A DNA stretch of 64,000 bases from Cadophora sp. MPI-SDFR-AT-0126 (lineage: Eukaryota; Ascomycota; Leotiomycetes; Helotiales; Ploettnerulaceae), in assembly GCA_020747065.1 (NCBI GenBank), contig JAGMVK010000015.1, forward strand, positions 1,116,001 through 1,180,000. The letters run 5' to 3'. Of the stretch, positions 47,998 to 59,312 are shown one piece after another. The stretch's first letter is position 1. Each line of letters opens with the position of its first letter. A program made the translations under genes and the position numbers. The notes below the pieces were generated by a model. The model was not told the origin of the DNA and searched no databases. It saw only the letters and a list, made by a program, of their open reading frames with translations.

Positions 47998-50258
47998 ATG
48001 GGCTCAACAGGCGAATCCAATCCGCCGCCGGCCGACTCTCTGCAATGGTTGGGCAAACCGAGACCGGTCCGGGTCATCGTCGTCGGCGCCGGGATTTCAG
48101 GTATCGCCGCGGTAAAACTGTTCAATGAAATGCTGGGATATCAGCCGGTATCACTGACGATTTACGAGAAGAACGATGATGTTGGAGGTACATGGCTCGA
48201 GAATAGATATTCTGGGTAAGTAATTTTTTTTTTTTAATTTTTTTTTTTTTTTTTTTTACAAAACTCGTGGGTGTATGTGTAGGTTCTAATGTGATCTTTT
48301 TTTTTCCAACAATTTTTATATTTCTACTTTCACATACACGTGTATAAAAAGTACTAACTAACACGTTTTGGGCTTTCCCTCCAAAAAAGCTGCTCTTGCG
48401 ATATCCCCGCGCATGGATATACGTACTCGTGGGAGGGTAACCCGGATTGGTCAAGGCTATACATTGGCGCCGAGGAGATTTTCGATTTCTATAAAGGCCG
48501 CGCCGAAGCATATGGCGTGTTTAAGCGCCTGAAGCTCTTGCATAGAGTCGTGCAAGCTATCTGGAGTGAGGAACGGGGGAAATGGGAATTAGAAATTGAA
48601 GACCTTGCGAACGATCGAACCTTTACAAATAAGGCTAAAGTCTTGATCAACGCTGGCGGATATCTGAAGTTTGTTTGTTTTTATTCTTTTTTTTTTTTTT
48701 TTTTTTTTTGCTAGTAAGGGGCATAAGATGGTCTGTCTTCCCAACTGACGATTTTTTTTTTGACTAGTAACTGGAAATGACCCGAGATTCCAGGTCTCGA
48801 CTCGTACGAGGGTACTCTGGTTCACTCGGCTAAATGAGATGATTCTGTATCGTTTAACAACAAGATAGTAGTAGTCATCGGTTCCGGCTCCTCCGTAATC
48901 CAAATCGTTCCTAGGTTGCAAAAAGGTAAGTGAAATCAAAAGAAATGAAAAAAAGAGAGAAAGAGAGAGAGATCCTTCAATTGATATTGTTAATATAGTA
49001 ACCAAATATCTATTCTCGTTCGTCCGATCACCTATCTGGATCACTCCCGAATTCGGGGGCGAGTTCGCCGCATCCGAGGGCAGAAACACTATGTTCACGA
49101 CAGAGCAGAGAATAACCTGGCGGAACGATAGTGCGAAATTCCTCCAGCTCTGCAAAGCGCTAGAGCTCGGTTCGTAATAAACGTTCGATCTCTAGCGCAA
49201 GGATTCCGAGGCGTAAAGATAACTCCTTGCTCGTTGTTAACGGGATATATCCGCTATTCTGAATAAAAAGGAGGGGCTCACGGATATTATAATTCCTAAG
49301 TTCGCGATCGGGTGTAGGAGGTAGGAGTAATCTGGTGTGATCCGTAAGAATTCTTCCTTTGGCTCATAATTTTTTTTTTTAGGATAACCCCAGGGCACGG
49401 CTACCTGGAGGCGTTAGTTGAAGATAATGTAACCGTGATTGGAGGCGGTATCCGCAGATTAATAATTAAAGGTCTTAAAATAAACGATGGAAAACTCTTT
49501 AAAGTCAATGTAATTATTTGCGTAACCAGCTTTAATATAATATACCGCCCTTCTTTCAAAGTTATTAGGTAAGACGGTAAGGATTTTAGGAATATATGGA
49601 CTAAGGAGCTACGTTCCTATATTTCGGTCGCAGCTTCGGGGTTCCCGAATTATTTCAGTATGTTTTTATGTGATGCAATGAATAACCTCGAGAATTTCCC
49701 GGCTGGGGTTAGGGTTTTAGCTGATAATACGCTACAAGTTGTGATGGGACTAAACTTTCCATTGATAAACGGTACTATAGTGCTCTGTATGGAAAGTACT
49801 TTGAAATACGTCTTTAAAGTCGTTCGATTGATTCAAACTGAAGGCGTAAAGTCCATGTCCTCAAAGGAAATGGCTGTTGAGGACTTCCAGGTTTACAAGG
49901 ATAGGCTAATGAAAGAATTTGTGTGGATATCGAGCTGTCGATCTTGGTAGGTGAATCCTGATAGAGCACTCAGCCAGCGTCTTTACGTTCTCGAGAATCT
50001 TTAGTTATCGAAAGTAAAGGTGCAACTTGGAAGCAAATAAACCTTGCTGATTATTACCCTAGGTATAAGAATAGACTGGCTAATGGGAAGGTCTGGGGCC
50101 CTTGGCTAAGATCTGCTGTTCATTTTATAGAACTTCTGGAGCGACCACGCTGGGAGGACTATAAGATTAAGTACCTGGCTGGCAATTGGTTCGATTTTCT
50201 GGAAAAGGGGGTATCAAGACGAGAAGCTAATGGCGGCGACCTTGCATGGTTTGTCTAA
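47998..50258 (+). pseudogene. Baeyer-Villiger-type FAD monooxygenase, seven exons, nonsense-mutated
   Basis: The ATG at 47998 is in good context (CCAACATGGGC). Six introns can be placed to the base: 48216-48389, 48669-48767, 48926-48998, 49321-49382, 49658-49738 and 49947-50062. The stop TAA is at 50256-50258. The protein has the first FAD motif ([17 protein letters not shown]), GCSCDIPAHGYTYSWE, the second nucleotide motif (VVVIGSGSSVIQ), CRRITPGHGYLEALVED, and a C-terminal SSCRSWYKN ... GDLAWFV. The Baeyer-Villiger fingerprint reads YEGTLVHSAK-stop-D: its Trp is TGA (48835-48837). Another TGG-to-TGA is at 48778-48780, and more stops follow near 49170. Such enzymes insert oxygen into ketones, often in secondary metabolism. 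Damage is light and entirely of RIP type. It is convergent with the C2H2 factor gene. Confidence 0.9.
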
Positions 50259-51230
50259 TAACTAAGTAGGCGACCAGGCGGTGCGGGATTCGATGCATAT
50301 GTCTGCCCCTTGCTTGGTAGGCGCGCTTTGGCGCCTTCTAGATGGTATAGCATACAGAAGACACGTTTGGAAACTCCATTAATCATGGTGATGTTGACTT
50401 GCTTGCCTAAGCAGATGAAATAAGATCCGAGATATCTCCTAACTAATTGCGCTCTGGAGGAAGAGCGGGCTTTTCCCCTTTGGTTAAGCAATTACTGATA
50501 TCAAATAGTTTATCCAGTATGAGTAAAGTAAGAGTTTGAAACTTCGGAGTATGCTTAATAAATAATCTAATTGCGTTGTTTGGACTTTCACAAGATGTAG
50601 TATTGTCTATGAACTGATTACCTATTGGCTGTAATCGTGTTTTCCAAGCGTGGAGCTAAATCTCTAGGCCTTTACGTAAGGCAGATATAGTTGATAGAAA
50701 GAGGATAAAAGACATTGACTGAGAGTATATCACTGTTTAGATCGCTAAAGTACGTATTAGTAGTTTAAATTAGACTGTATTTTTTAGTTTAATTACTTGC
50801 TTATAATCAGTATAAAAAGATTGAGCATTATTAGACCAGTTAAATTTATTGATTTTTTATTAGTTTCTTATTTACTATAAATAGCTTTAATAAGATTGCG
50901 AATTAATGTATTTTGTATAGCTTTATTCGTAGGACTAAATTAGCGGAGTATTAATAGGAGGTTGGACGGATTCGTGGCTTAAAAACAAATCTCTGGGTAA
51001 GTCGGAGATATAGTAAGCTCTGAAGTAGTAATCCGCGGAGCTATATTACTAAAGAGTATAAATTCGTTATTAAGTAGGAATACATAGGTTAGAGTTCTAT
51101 ATTACTAATTCAGCGAATTTTTAAGTTTTATAAGGAAAGAAATCTATTATACGCACCTGATTATTTCTTTCTTAAATGAATACTTAGGCTAATTTATGTA
51201 ATTATTATCGAGATTAATATTATTTGTGTA

Positions 51231-53064
51231 ACGTCTCACCCCTGGTTTCCGCCCACCCCTACATTCCGCCCACCCCACTAATTCCGTTACTTGATTTTCA
51301 ATACTTAATATTTCTATTCTGCATTAACTTCTATATAAGATATTATAGAATCTGAATCTCCTTTGCTTTCTGATTCTATAGGTTTAATTTAGCGTTCTCT
51401 AACTGTAATTTAAGCCTCCCTAATTACACGTGTTTTTATAAACCGGGAATTTAGACTAATTAGGACTTTCTTTCTTTTCCTTAGCTGTACTTACTTCAAT
51501 CTCTCTTCTAACTCTTTAACTCTTATATTTGCTTTTTCTAATTTATAGTCTCTTTTGTCTATTCCCTTTATAACTTTCCTAAAGAGTAAATAATTAACTG
51601 GAAGTTAGTTATATGATCTACTAGCTAGGGTTCGAATCTATATATATATCTTTTTCCGGTTTCTTAGAGTATATAATTTAATTGAAGTATCGGAAACCTC
51701 TAGAGGTAGTATTAGCATCTCTTAAAGCTTTAGGAGAGTCGGATTTATCGATTTATTACTATTTTCCAAGAGTAAAGGGCTTATTAATAGCTTTACTATA
51801 GAGACCGGCTATAGACCGGTAGTTCTCTACCTAGCCTTGATATTTGAAGCTGTAATACTTTCTCGGCGTGCCTTCTTGTAGCATATAAGGAAATTACGCT
51901 TGCTAATTAGCGTAGAATCGATCATTGAACTCAACTTTTGAAGCTCTTTCTAGTAAGCACGCTTAAGAGATAAAAAAAACTGTTAAATCAAGAGGTTATA
52001 AGACGTGTGACGTATATACTGGTAAGAAAAGAAGGTAGATATTATACTTAAGACACCTCTAAAGGAAATCCGTAATCTCGTGGCTCCTATAGCTATCTAG
52101 AATAAGGAATCTTACTGAATAGTCACGTGGTTCCGTCTAAGGAATAAAGACCTTTTCTAGCTACTTTAGAGCTATTTGATCAGTTATTCACTTATTTTCT
52201 GTAGCTATAAAGTACTATAGATCGAATATATCTAATTACGATGGAAACTATTATTGTTAGACCGATTTTCCCTTGTATATTATAGCCGGAAACGTGGAGA
52301 GACCTATTGCGGATATACACTTAATAATTATTGTTTAAGAGCGCGAGCCTAGCTGTTTTCCTTGAACCTTACGTGCCTTTGCACTCCCTATTATATATCT
52401 ATTCAGACTATAACCTTCCATAATACTAGTCTCGTCTATATTCTATTATTAAGAGGCTGGAATTACTTTAATTACCGGAATTACTAATTTTTAGAACTAC
52501 GGCTTAATAACTTCAGAATAAGCGTTATTAACACGTATAGAATCAACGTATATCTGCCTCTTAGTCTTAAGAATAGGATTCCGAGCTAAAAACCGTGCTA
52601 TCCAGTGTTTTCTAAGTAGGCGGTAGTCTCCTTAAAGAGCTAGAAGCCTCTCTCTAAAAACCCGTATCTGCGTGTAAGTAACTCTATAGCTAAGAGACTC
52701 TTAAGTTAAAATCTAATTAGTTAATTAATCTTTAATTATAATAGGAAGTCTTTGCATATATTTAGCGGCCTCCTTATGTAGTTGTATTATTATATTCCGA
52801 TTACGAAGAGTAGATCTTGGAATACCCTACTCTAAATATGCCTTCCGCAAGGACTTGCTATTTACGATCTCCTTAATAGCACATATGATATCACGTTTAA
52901 TATATTAAGGCTTCATGATAAGATCAATTCACATTCTAAATTTCAAGAAAATCGATTAGAGAATAAAATATTAAATAATTATTGAAGTTAGGTAGTATAA
53001 GAAGCGGTGAGATTAAGCGAGGTAGGCGGAATATAGGGGTGGGCGGAAACCAGGGGTGAGACGT
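51231..53064 (-). mobile_element. pogo/Fot1-like (Tc1/mariner superfamily) transposon
   Basis: 1,834 bp with near-perfect terminal inverted repeats of about 40 bp beginning ACGTCTCACCCCTGGTTTCC. It is flanked by a TA duplication (51229-51230 and 53065-53066). The same terminus family, ACGTCTAACCCCTGCTTTCC, bounds the MITE at 59329-60116. It is inserted in the C2H2 factor gene. Confidence 0.9.
51600..52800 (-). pseudogene. pogo-like DDE transposase
   Basis: On the minus strand near 52.45-52.32 kb the DDE domain reads NIDETSIMEGYSLNRYIIGS followed by AKARKVQGKQLGSRS. This corresponds to NMDETGIMEG...R of fungal pogo transposases, the first catalytic Asp being retained. Before it lies the helix-turn-helix DNA-binding region in broken frames. 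RIP-type stops are everywhere. The limits are approximate. Confidence 0.75.
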
Positions 53065-54563
53065 TATCTTCTATATGCAAAATCGAAAGTCCTTATAAGC
53101 TAAAATCAGTTATGAAAAAGGTTCTGCGTAAAAGACTTAGAAGGAAGAATATACTGCTACGATTTTTGAAAATTAATAAGAATATATCTTAGTTCTAGTA
53201 TTATTAAAACTCTTCTAAGTTTATAGAATATAAAGGTGAAATGTACTTTATAATACTTCTAGCCTCTTACGTAAAGATTCTTTGGAATTCTTGTTAGATA
53301 CGCTCTGAGTTTCTTTATTAAGGGAAGGATACGTAAAAACTTTCTTTTTTACTATATTTATTCATATTTTTGTGTTTAAGTAATCTTTAGGACTAGTGAA
53401 TATATGAGCTCTAATTAAAACTAAAACTAAAACTATTATGCTTAGTGCTTTTATGGGCTTAAAAGTCGGTCTGTGAATGATAGAGTAATAAATGAAGAAA
53501 TTGTTTTAGTATAAGCTAAGGAACTTTTCGATATTAATTAGATTGAAGAACTCGATATAAGCCTTGTTGGATACCGGCTGAGCGCTGTTTACTACAAGGA
53601 AAGAATTCTTTAATTGCTAAGCCCTTTTAATAGTATTCTAGACTGCTTTAGAATATGGAAATAAGGGATATGATATCTAGGTCATTATTTAGAATACTTT
53701 AATTAAATTTAAATTTATTAGCTTCTTATTTAATCTTGCGCTATTACTAAAGGATGAAGATAAATTCTAGACTAAGGATGTAGCAGTTGTATTAATGTCC
53801 CAGATATTTCTTGAAAGTTCTGTTGTAGTAATGAAGTTGAAAATCTTATTTAGGCCGGCACAAGAAGTAAGACGACCAAGGAATTCAAACCGGGTCCTAG
53901 TATAAACTATTAAGCCCGTTAAAGGTTCGGAATACAGTGAATAAGTCTAATAAGTAGACTCTGCAAAGCTTAGCTACCTATTATTCTAATTAAATAATCT
54001 AGAAGAAAATAGCTCGAAATTAAGAAGAGAGCTAAGTTAAGGCTTCTAAGAGGTAAAATCTATTATATAATTATTATAATTTGCAGTACTATTAAAGTTA
54101 AATACTCGCCTATAAAAGTACACCTAAGATTTTAAGGCGCAGTTACTATAAGGGGTATTTAAGTCGCAGCTTTATTTAAGATATACGCAGCTGTTGTAAG
54201 CTTGCTGCCTGCGGCTAGGAGGTTGTTGTGCTGGGATTGCTTCTTTAAGCATTCGCCGGACTGTAGAGGATTTCCAGTGCTTACGTAAAGTATTGCTGGG
54301 ATGATATCGATTAGCCAGGAGGGGGCGTGTATGTAGGCGTCAGGGGCCAGTTCTCACCCCCGCTTGAAATCTGCTGAACAAAAGCCACATTTCCATGGTT
54401 TGGAGGCGACGTCTGCGAAGCCGAAGTCAGCAAATGAGGCAGGATATCGTGGAGGAGGTCCAAGCAGAGGCAGCGTACGGGTATTGAGATGTCTCTGCAG
54501 GTGGCCACTGCGTGAGAAGCTTGAGGAGCAGAGAGGACAGCGATACTCGGTCGTCCGGTTCAT

Positions 54564-54840
54564 GATGGACTGGACGAGGCGGGGGTGAGGTGAAGATGTT
54601 GTTTATCGAGGAACAAATATGATTGATTTATCGGGAGCAGCGCTTTTTGACTGACTGCATGCATGCAAATGGAGGAGGTCATTTAGAGGAGATGGGAGGA
54701 GGGGCGAAAGGTAAAGGAGAGAGGAGGTAGAGGAGAGAGGAGGTAGAGAAGAGAGGAGGTAGAGAAGAGAGGAGGCCGAGGAGGAGGCAGAGGAAGGGGG
54801 TTGACCAGCGAAGCCGTTCTCCAAGTTGGGCGGTTGATTG
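54564..54840. promoter_or_regulatory. Upstream region of the C2H2 factor, purine-rich
   Basis: The 5' flank of the minus-strand factor gene. It contains the 16-bp tandem repeat listed next and a TGACTGACTGCATGCATGCAA stretch. Normal composition. No TATA box is certain. Confidence 0.35.
54720..54783. repeat. 16-bp tandem repeat, four units
   Basis: Four consecutive units of AGAGGAGGTAGAGAAG (first unit has GGAG at its end, last has CCGAGGAG), 54720-54735, 54736-54751, 54752-54767 and 54768-54783. A polypurine tract within 220 bp of the factor start codon; such tracts can form triplexes, but no function is shown. Confidence 0.85.
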
Positions 54841-56332
54841 ATTATGTCATACGCGGATCTACTAGTCCGCAGGACTGCTATGCGGATCCGGTTATAATCT
54901 ATAATATAATAAGAAATATTTTAATTCCTTAGCTTTTGTTTAACTTCTGAGTACCTGATCTTTTATAATAAGCTTGTTCTTACGACTTTTAGCAAAAGCA
55001 GGGTCTTATTTAGCTTCGATAGCGTTTAAAAATTGTTTCGTAGCTAAGGGTCCTGAAATAAGCTTAGAATCAATTAACTTGCACTTGTAATAAGATAAGA
55101 ACTAGTTTCGGTATTAAGTTGTAATATTAATACCGATCATTATAAGCTTATTATATTGAATAAGAATAAGTTAATTTGATATCGCGTAGGTTAGTGGCCT
55201 TGGAAGGCGCGACGTGTTGGCGAAGCTCTCGAATAATCTTTTAAATAGTATAAGTGCGCTCGTTGACTTAAGTTAAGGAAATGATATCGAAGAATAAGAA
55301 ATTGATATAATTAACTACTTATATATAAAGTTAATTATATTTGGTAACTAAGTTACTCTAATCGCTCTTCTTGATAATAAAAACCTTAAAGGCTTTATTA
55401 TATTTAGGTTCGATTTTAAAAAAAAAGTATTACTAGTGCGCCTGCTAATCGTTCGGCATTTTTCTTTTAAAGAAACTTAGCCTTTATATTAAAAACTAGT
55501 AGATTTGTTGCCGAAGAAGGAATATTAGATTTGTTAGGGTCGATAAGCGGCTAAAGGCCTTTATTATGCGCTTGAGCTTAAAATTCGGTATTGAATTTAG
55601 TCTAGCTCTTTTGGTTCTAAATACGATTATTTCTAAAGTCGGCTATAGTAAATTTCCTAGGAATAAAGCGCAGGTAACAATGTGCAAGGATCGTCGGAGA
55701 GAGTAAAGAAGAAGAAGATATAAAGTAGTATTTTACTAAGTATAAATTATCGGGGCTTTAAGAGTTATATAACTCTTAATTATTACGTAAAATATTAAAG
55801 GAGTGAGAAGTGAGAATTAGTAAAGTAATAAGAAGCAGAAGATTAATTAAGAAGTGCTTTGTCCTTTAAGTTTAGAGGAATAGGTTGGCTATTTATACTA
55901 GGTAGGTAGATAGGTTTAACTAGCTGTAGGTATACGACGAGCGCACCTGGCCGTTTAGTAGGCTGGCGTAAGAGGTCCATATGCCGTGATAATAAGATAT
56001 AATAAATTTCCTGTTAAAGAGTTTATAAAATAAACTAGTGGTTTTTAGATTAAGTGAAATAATAAAATTGTTTCTTGTAAGATAAAGCTTTTAATTCTTG
56101 AAATTAATCTTTGATCTCTTAATAAATCCTTATTAAAATCTTATTATAATTATTTTACGAATAATACCGCAAGGTATATCAATCGTATTAAAAACACTTA
56201 TTAACATCTAAATATCTATTTCAAATGCTTATTCATTAGTCTAAGTCATATAATAAGTTACTTATTATAAATATTATTTCTGCTTGCCTTTTAGTATTAA
56301 AACTTATAGCTACTTATTATTTAGATATTTAT
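54841..56332. repeat. RIP-degraded repeat, unclassified
   Basis: AT-rich, stop-filled. The minus strand keeps a partial reading around 55.1-54.95 kb (LISGPLATKQFLNAIEAK, DPAFAKSRKNKLI) that looks like decayed coding DNA of unknown family. Two GCGGATC copies lie at 54853-54859 and 54881-54887 at the left edge. The right part (55980-56330) has no feature. Confidence 0.45.
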
Positions 56333-56613
56333 TGTAGTGGGGACAGCCCCTGATTTCCTTTTATCACATAACTGCGTCGGTCCTTCGTATATATAAGGAG
56401 CTAACACTTAATAACAAAACGTTAAGAACGTAATACTAGATATATTCTATTTATCAAAACTTTTCTCCTCCCCTCTTTTACTAATTTGTACTCTTTAGAT
56501 ATATGATATCTTTGGATTTGATTAATCTATTATTTTATAAAGCTAGGGAAACCTCTAGTAACTCGCTGCATACTACCCTCTTGTTGTGTGAATTGGGATT
56601 CGTCCCTCCCACA
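56333..56613 (+). repeat. Solo LTR, second copy
   Basis: 281 bp from TGTAGTGGGGACAGCCCC to CCCTCCCACA, the same length as and closely similar to 29784-30064. It is less mutated: it keeps GGGACAGCCCC where the other has GGGATAGCCCC. No retrotransposon body adjoins it, consistent with LTR-LTR recombination. Confidence 0.8.
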
Positions 56614-57556
56614 TTATATAAAGAATTAATAGCTGTAGTTTTAATAAATCAGTCGAATGCTATTTATTATATATAAACCCGCTAGCTAATACTTAACTTA
56701 GGGAAGTAATAAGAGTTATTTAACCCCGCGATACCGAAGGTCAGAAAACGCCTATCGTAAGGAACCTCGTATATATATAATAAGAAAGAAGTAGCTAATA
56801 AATGAGCAGAGAAAGGAAACTAATAAAGATTTTCTTTTATATTATTATTTAAATAATATGAAAATCGGGTTATTTAAAGTATTTTTTATATTTTGTAAAG
56901 GGTTTTAAAGTTTTCTAAAAAAAAAAAAAATTATTAAAAAAGTTCCAAAAAATTTAATATTTCTGTATATAATTAAATAAAGATAAGCGATTAGCTAAAA
57001 AAAATCTTTCTAACAACGTTTAGTTCATATAAAATAACCTCACTAATAACATATACAATTTTTGTAAAAGTAATAATATAACTAGATAAACTTTATATTA
57101 ATACGATCAGGCTAGAATAATAGCAGATAACGATGCTCTAGCACGATATTAATATAAACAGTACGCTTTAAGGGACGTTATAAGAGACTTCCTTTGTAAT
57201 ACTCCACCAAAGATAAACTAATAAAACCTGTAAAGGAGCCTTATGCCTTTGAGACCCTGTAATCCCAGGACTTCTGAAACGAATATCTGTCTTAAGGCCG
57301 TGCACATAAGCGGGAATACAAGTACGAAGGCGGGCGGCATTGAAATCCTGCAACATGAAAGCTTAGCGAGGAACACCAAAACTCCCACTTTTTCAAAAGC
57401 GTGCATACGAGGAGCTCCACTCCTAAATTAAATTCTCTCTTATAGAGGTTAAACATTAAGACCTGAATTTTAAATTCACTAAAATATCTAGATTACCTGA
57501 TCTTGTGAAGACATATAATAACTTTTGAAGTCGAGGGTCTTGCGACAAACTATCGC
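56614..57556. other. AT-rich flank and short unassigned coding-like stretch
   Basis: 56614-57170 is AT-rich with an A13 run near 56917 and no gene. 57170-57430 has normal composition and open frames on both strands without motifs; it may be a gene fragment, but the frame is undecided. The last 120 bp lead into the truncated GH88. Confidence 0.35.
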
Positions 57557-58604
57557 TTAGCGAGATGGCCGGTTTTCAATGCTGCCCGCCTTCGCAGGTC
57601 TGGGCGAAGTCGTCGAAGATTGCCCACGCCTGGTCTCTGCTTCACGGTGACCATCTTTGTGTCCCTGGTTGGTGAGTCGGATCTTCACACCCCCGGTCTT
57701 GGCGTCGAAACTGATCAGATGGTATATAGACCAGTCGTCACACACAATGGCGCGGAAGACGGTGTGAGCATGTCGTGTGGCAATGTCGATGAGTTGCTGG
57801 TTTCCTGTGTAATAGCCTGCGCAGTAGAGGAGGACCAAATCTAGAATTTGCATATGAGCATTCCAAATCCTGACCATTCAGCAAGGAGAAACTTTACTGC
57901 ACATGCTATCAATGATAACCGGAAAAAAGTCCTCGTCCATATCCGTAAAAAGTATTCCTGTCATTAATGGCTACACCCCGACTCCGGATCGCGCCGACTC
58001 TGTCGCTCCACCTCGTAGCCAGGCTCTCCGCCGCAGTAATGACAGACTTCAAACTCTTGGTATTGGATGAGAGTTCATAGTCCATACGCAGCGAGGGCGT
58101 GATGATAACGGACATATCGTGCGTGTCAGTCCGTGTGCCCAGAGAGCGAATAGGACTGGTCCAGTAATTGCATACATGGAGGAGTTAGGCCTAGAAAGTG
58201 CTGCGATGTGCTGTAGGGGTTGGGGACTGCTGTGGGGACTTCATGCAGCGCTCGAGCAAGGCGTAGAGAGAACCAGGGGAAAACCCACAAGTCCAAAAAT
58301 CGGTTTCGCGGAGGGCGTATCTATTGGCTTCAGGTCCTGATATCGTCACGTACTCTGGGTACGCTGTTGGAGGTTCATTCTTGAAGGCTTGTTGCTCTCG
58401 AACTGCTACTCGCCAAATTTTGGCGATCGCGTTCTCAGAGAACAGCTCGGAGAAAAATATGAGGAGGCTAGATACCGTTAATAAGGCATCGGACGAGACT
58501 GATGCTGGAACTGCCGAGTTCGATTGGACATCATCCATGAGACCTTCTGATGGTACACTATCATTTGACAACGCAGAACTATTGTTAGTTTGTGCGACTT
58601 TCAT
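57557..58604 (-). pseudogene. Unsaturated glucuronyl hydrolase (glycoside hydrolase family 88)
   Basis: The start ATG is at 58604 (MKVAQTNNSSAL). Coding reads FSENAIAKIWRVAVREQQAF, then RETDFWTCGFSPGSLYALLE. Two in-frame stops (TAG, TAA near 58190) stand where Gln codons are expected. Then comes GTRTDTHDMSVIITPSLRMD with the catalytic-type Asp, ITAAESLATRWSDRVGAIRS and VAINDRNTF. A frameshift follows (TDMDEDFFPVIIDSMC), then YCAGYYTGNQQLIDIATRHA, LISFDAKTGG, TNQGHKD, and after a further frameshift WAIFDDFAQT. The C-terminal end is missing. GH88 enzymes remove unsaturated uronic acid from oligosaccharides left by polysaccharide lyases. Damage is light, without the dense RIP of its neighbour. 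It diverges from the MFS transporter. Confidence 0.85.
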
Positions 58605-59312
58605 ACGTCCAGAGTGGAAGGCCAGCACGTATTATTTTTCAATAGCAACCATTTTGAGTATATTGTAATTAGATGGCCTTTGAAGCTGTTTGGCTTGATG
58701 AAAATTTCCCTAGTGAGAAGGGCGGCGTGGAAGGATAAAACAGATCAGGGAAAAAGGAGCAAGAAAGCCATCTGCATTGTAAAGGAAATGGTAAAGTAAG
58801 GTGCACCAAATAAGCATTATCGGAAAATCTAACTCCAACTCTCCAAGAACTGATCTTAGTTAAGACATGCCCGCCCGTCGATAGACCCACGAAGGGTTGT
58901 CGGGGGAAAAGAACGCCGAGAGATGGCCCGCTGCCCGCGTGCGGATCGCGGATCGAGAAAAGCCAGGATAAGATAATTGAGCCAGGTATTGAAGATGCTT
59001 GTCTGGTTTGCCAGGATGCATGGTTATACCCCGCTTAATCTCCGCTTCCCTACTAAACCCCAGCTTCCCCATACTCGAACTGTACGTGCAATTTTCATTC
59101 CCCACTGGCCGGACATGACTTTGTCCGATGCCCTTCTCCACCTCTTACTAACTTGTCAACTTGTTGGGAAGACATATAATAAAGGACTCGTCGCACGTTG
59201 CTGTTACTTTCTAACTCATCCATCCTCACATTATTTATCTTCGTTCCCCTATAACCCACCTTTGCCTACTCGGTATCCCTGGTTGGACGGGTACCCAGAC
59301 AAGCCCATCGCT
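58605..59312. promoter_or_regulatory. Divergent promoter between GH88 and the sugar transporter
   Basis: 708 bp shared by the two genes, normal composition, no RIP. Visible candidates are a TATA-like TATAATAAA about 135 bp before the transporter ATG (59174-59182), and GGATAAGATAA near 58967-58977 (GATA-factor-like). Two CreA-type carbon-repression motifs lie 30 bp apart (CCCCGC 59029-59034, CCCCAG 59058-59063). These short motifs occur by chance, so regulation by glucose repression is only suggested. Open frames on both strands here have no motif. Confidence 0.5.

Larger units (their letters stand above)
50265..54563 (-). pseudogene. C2H2 zinc-finger / fungal-trans transcription factor, interrupted
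   Basis: Starts at 54563 with MNRTTEYRCPLCSSSFSRSG. Removing an intron at 54413-54478 completes the first finger (C-x2-C-x12-H-x3-H). A second intron, 54296-54357, leads into the next finger (CGFCSADFKRG then NTLRKHWKSS). Both introns have good branch sites. From about 54200 the frame is RIP-mutated but shows a fungal-type regulatory middle domain: RFEFLGRLTSCAGLNKIFNF, then IFLLIFKNRSSIFFLL near 53.1 kb. At 53064-51231 a pogo-like transposon interrupts it. The C-terminal part resumes below 51.2 kb and runs to about 50.27 kb. It is convergent with, and a few bases from, the monooxygenase gene, which it may have regulated; that is inference. Not functional. Confidence 0.75.
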
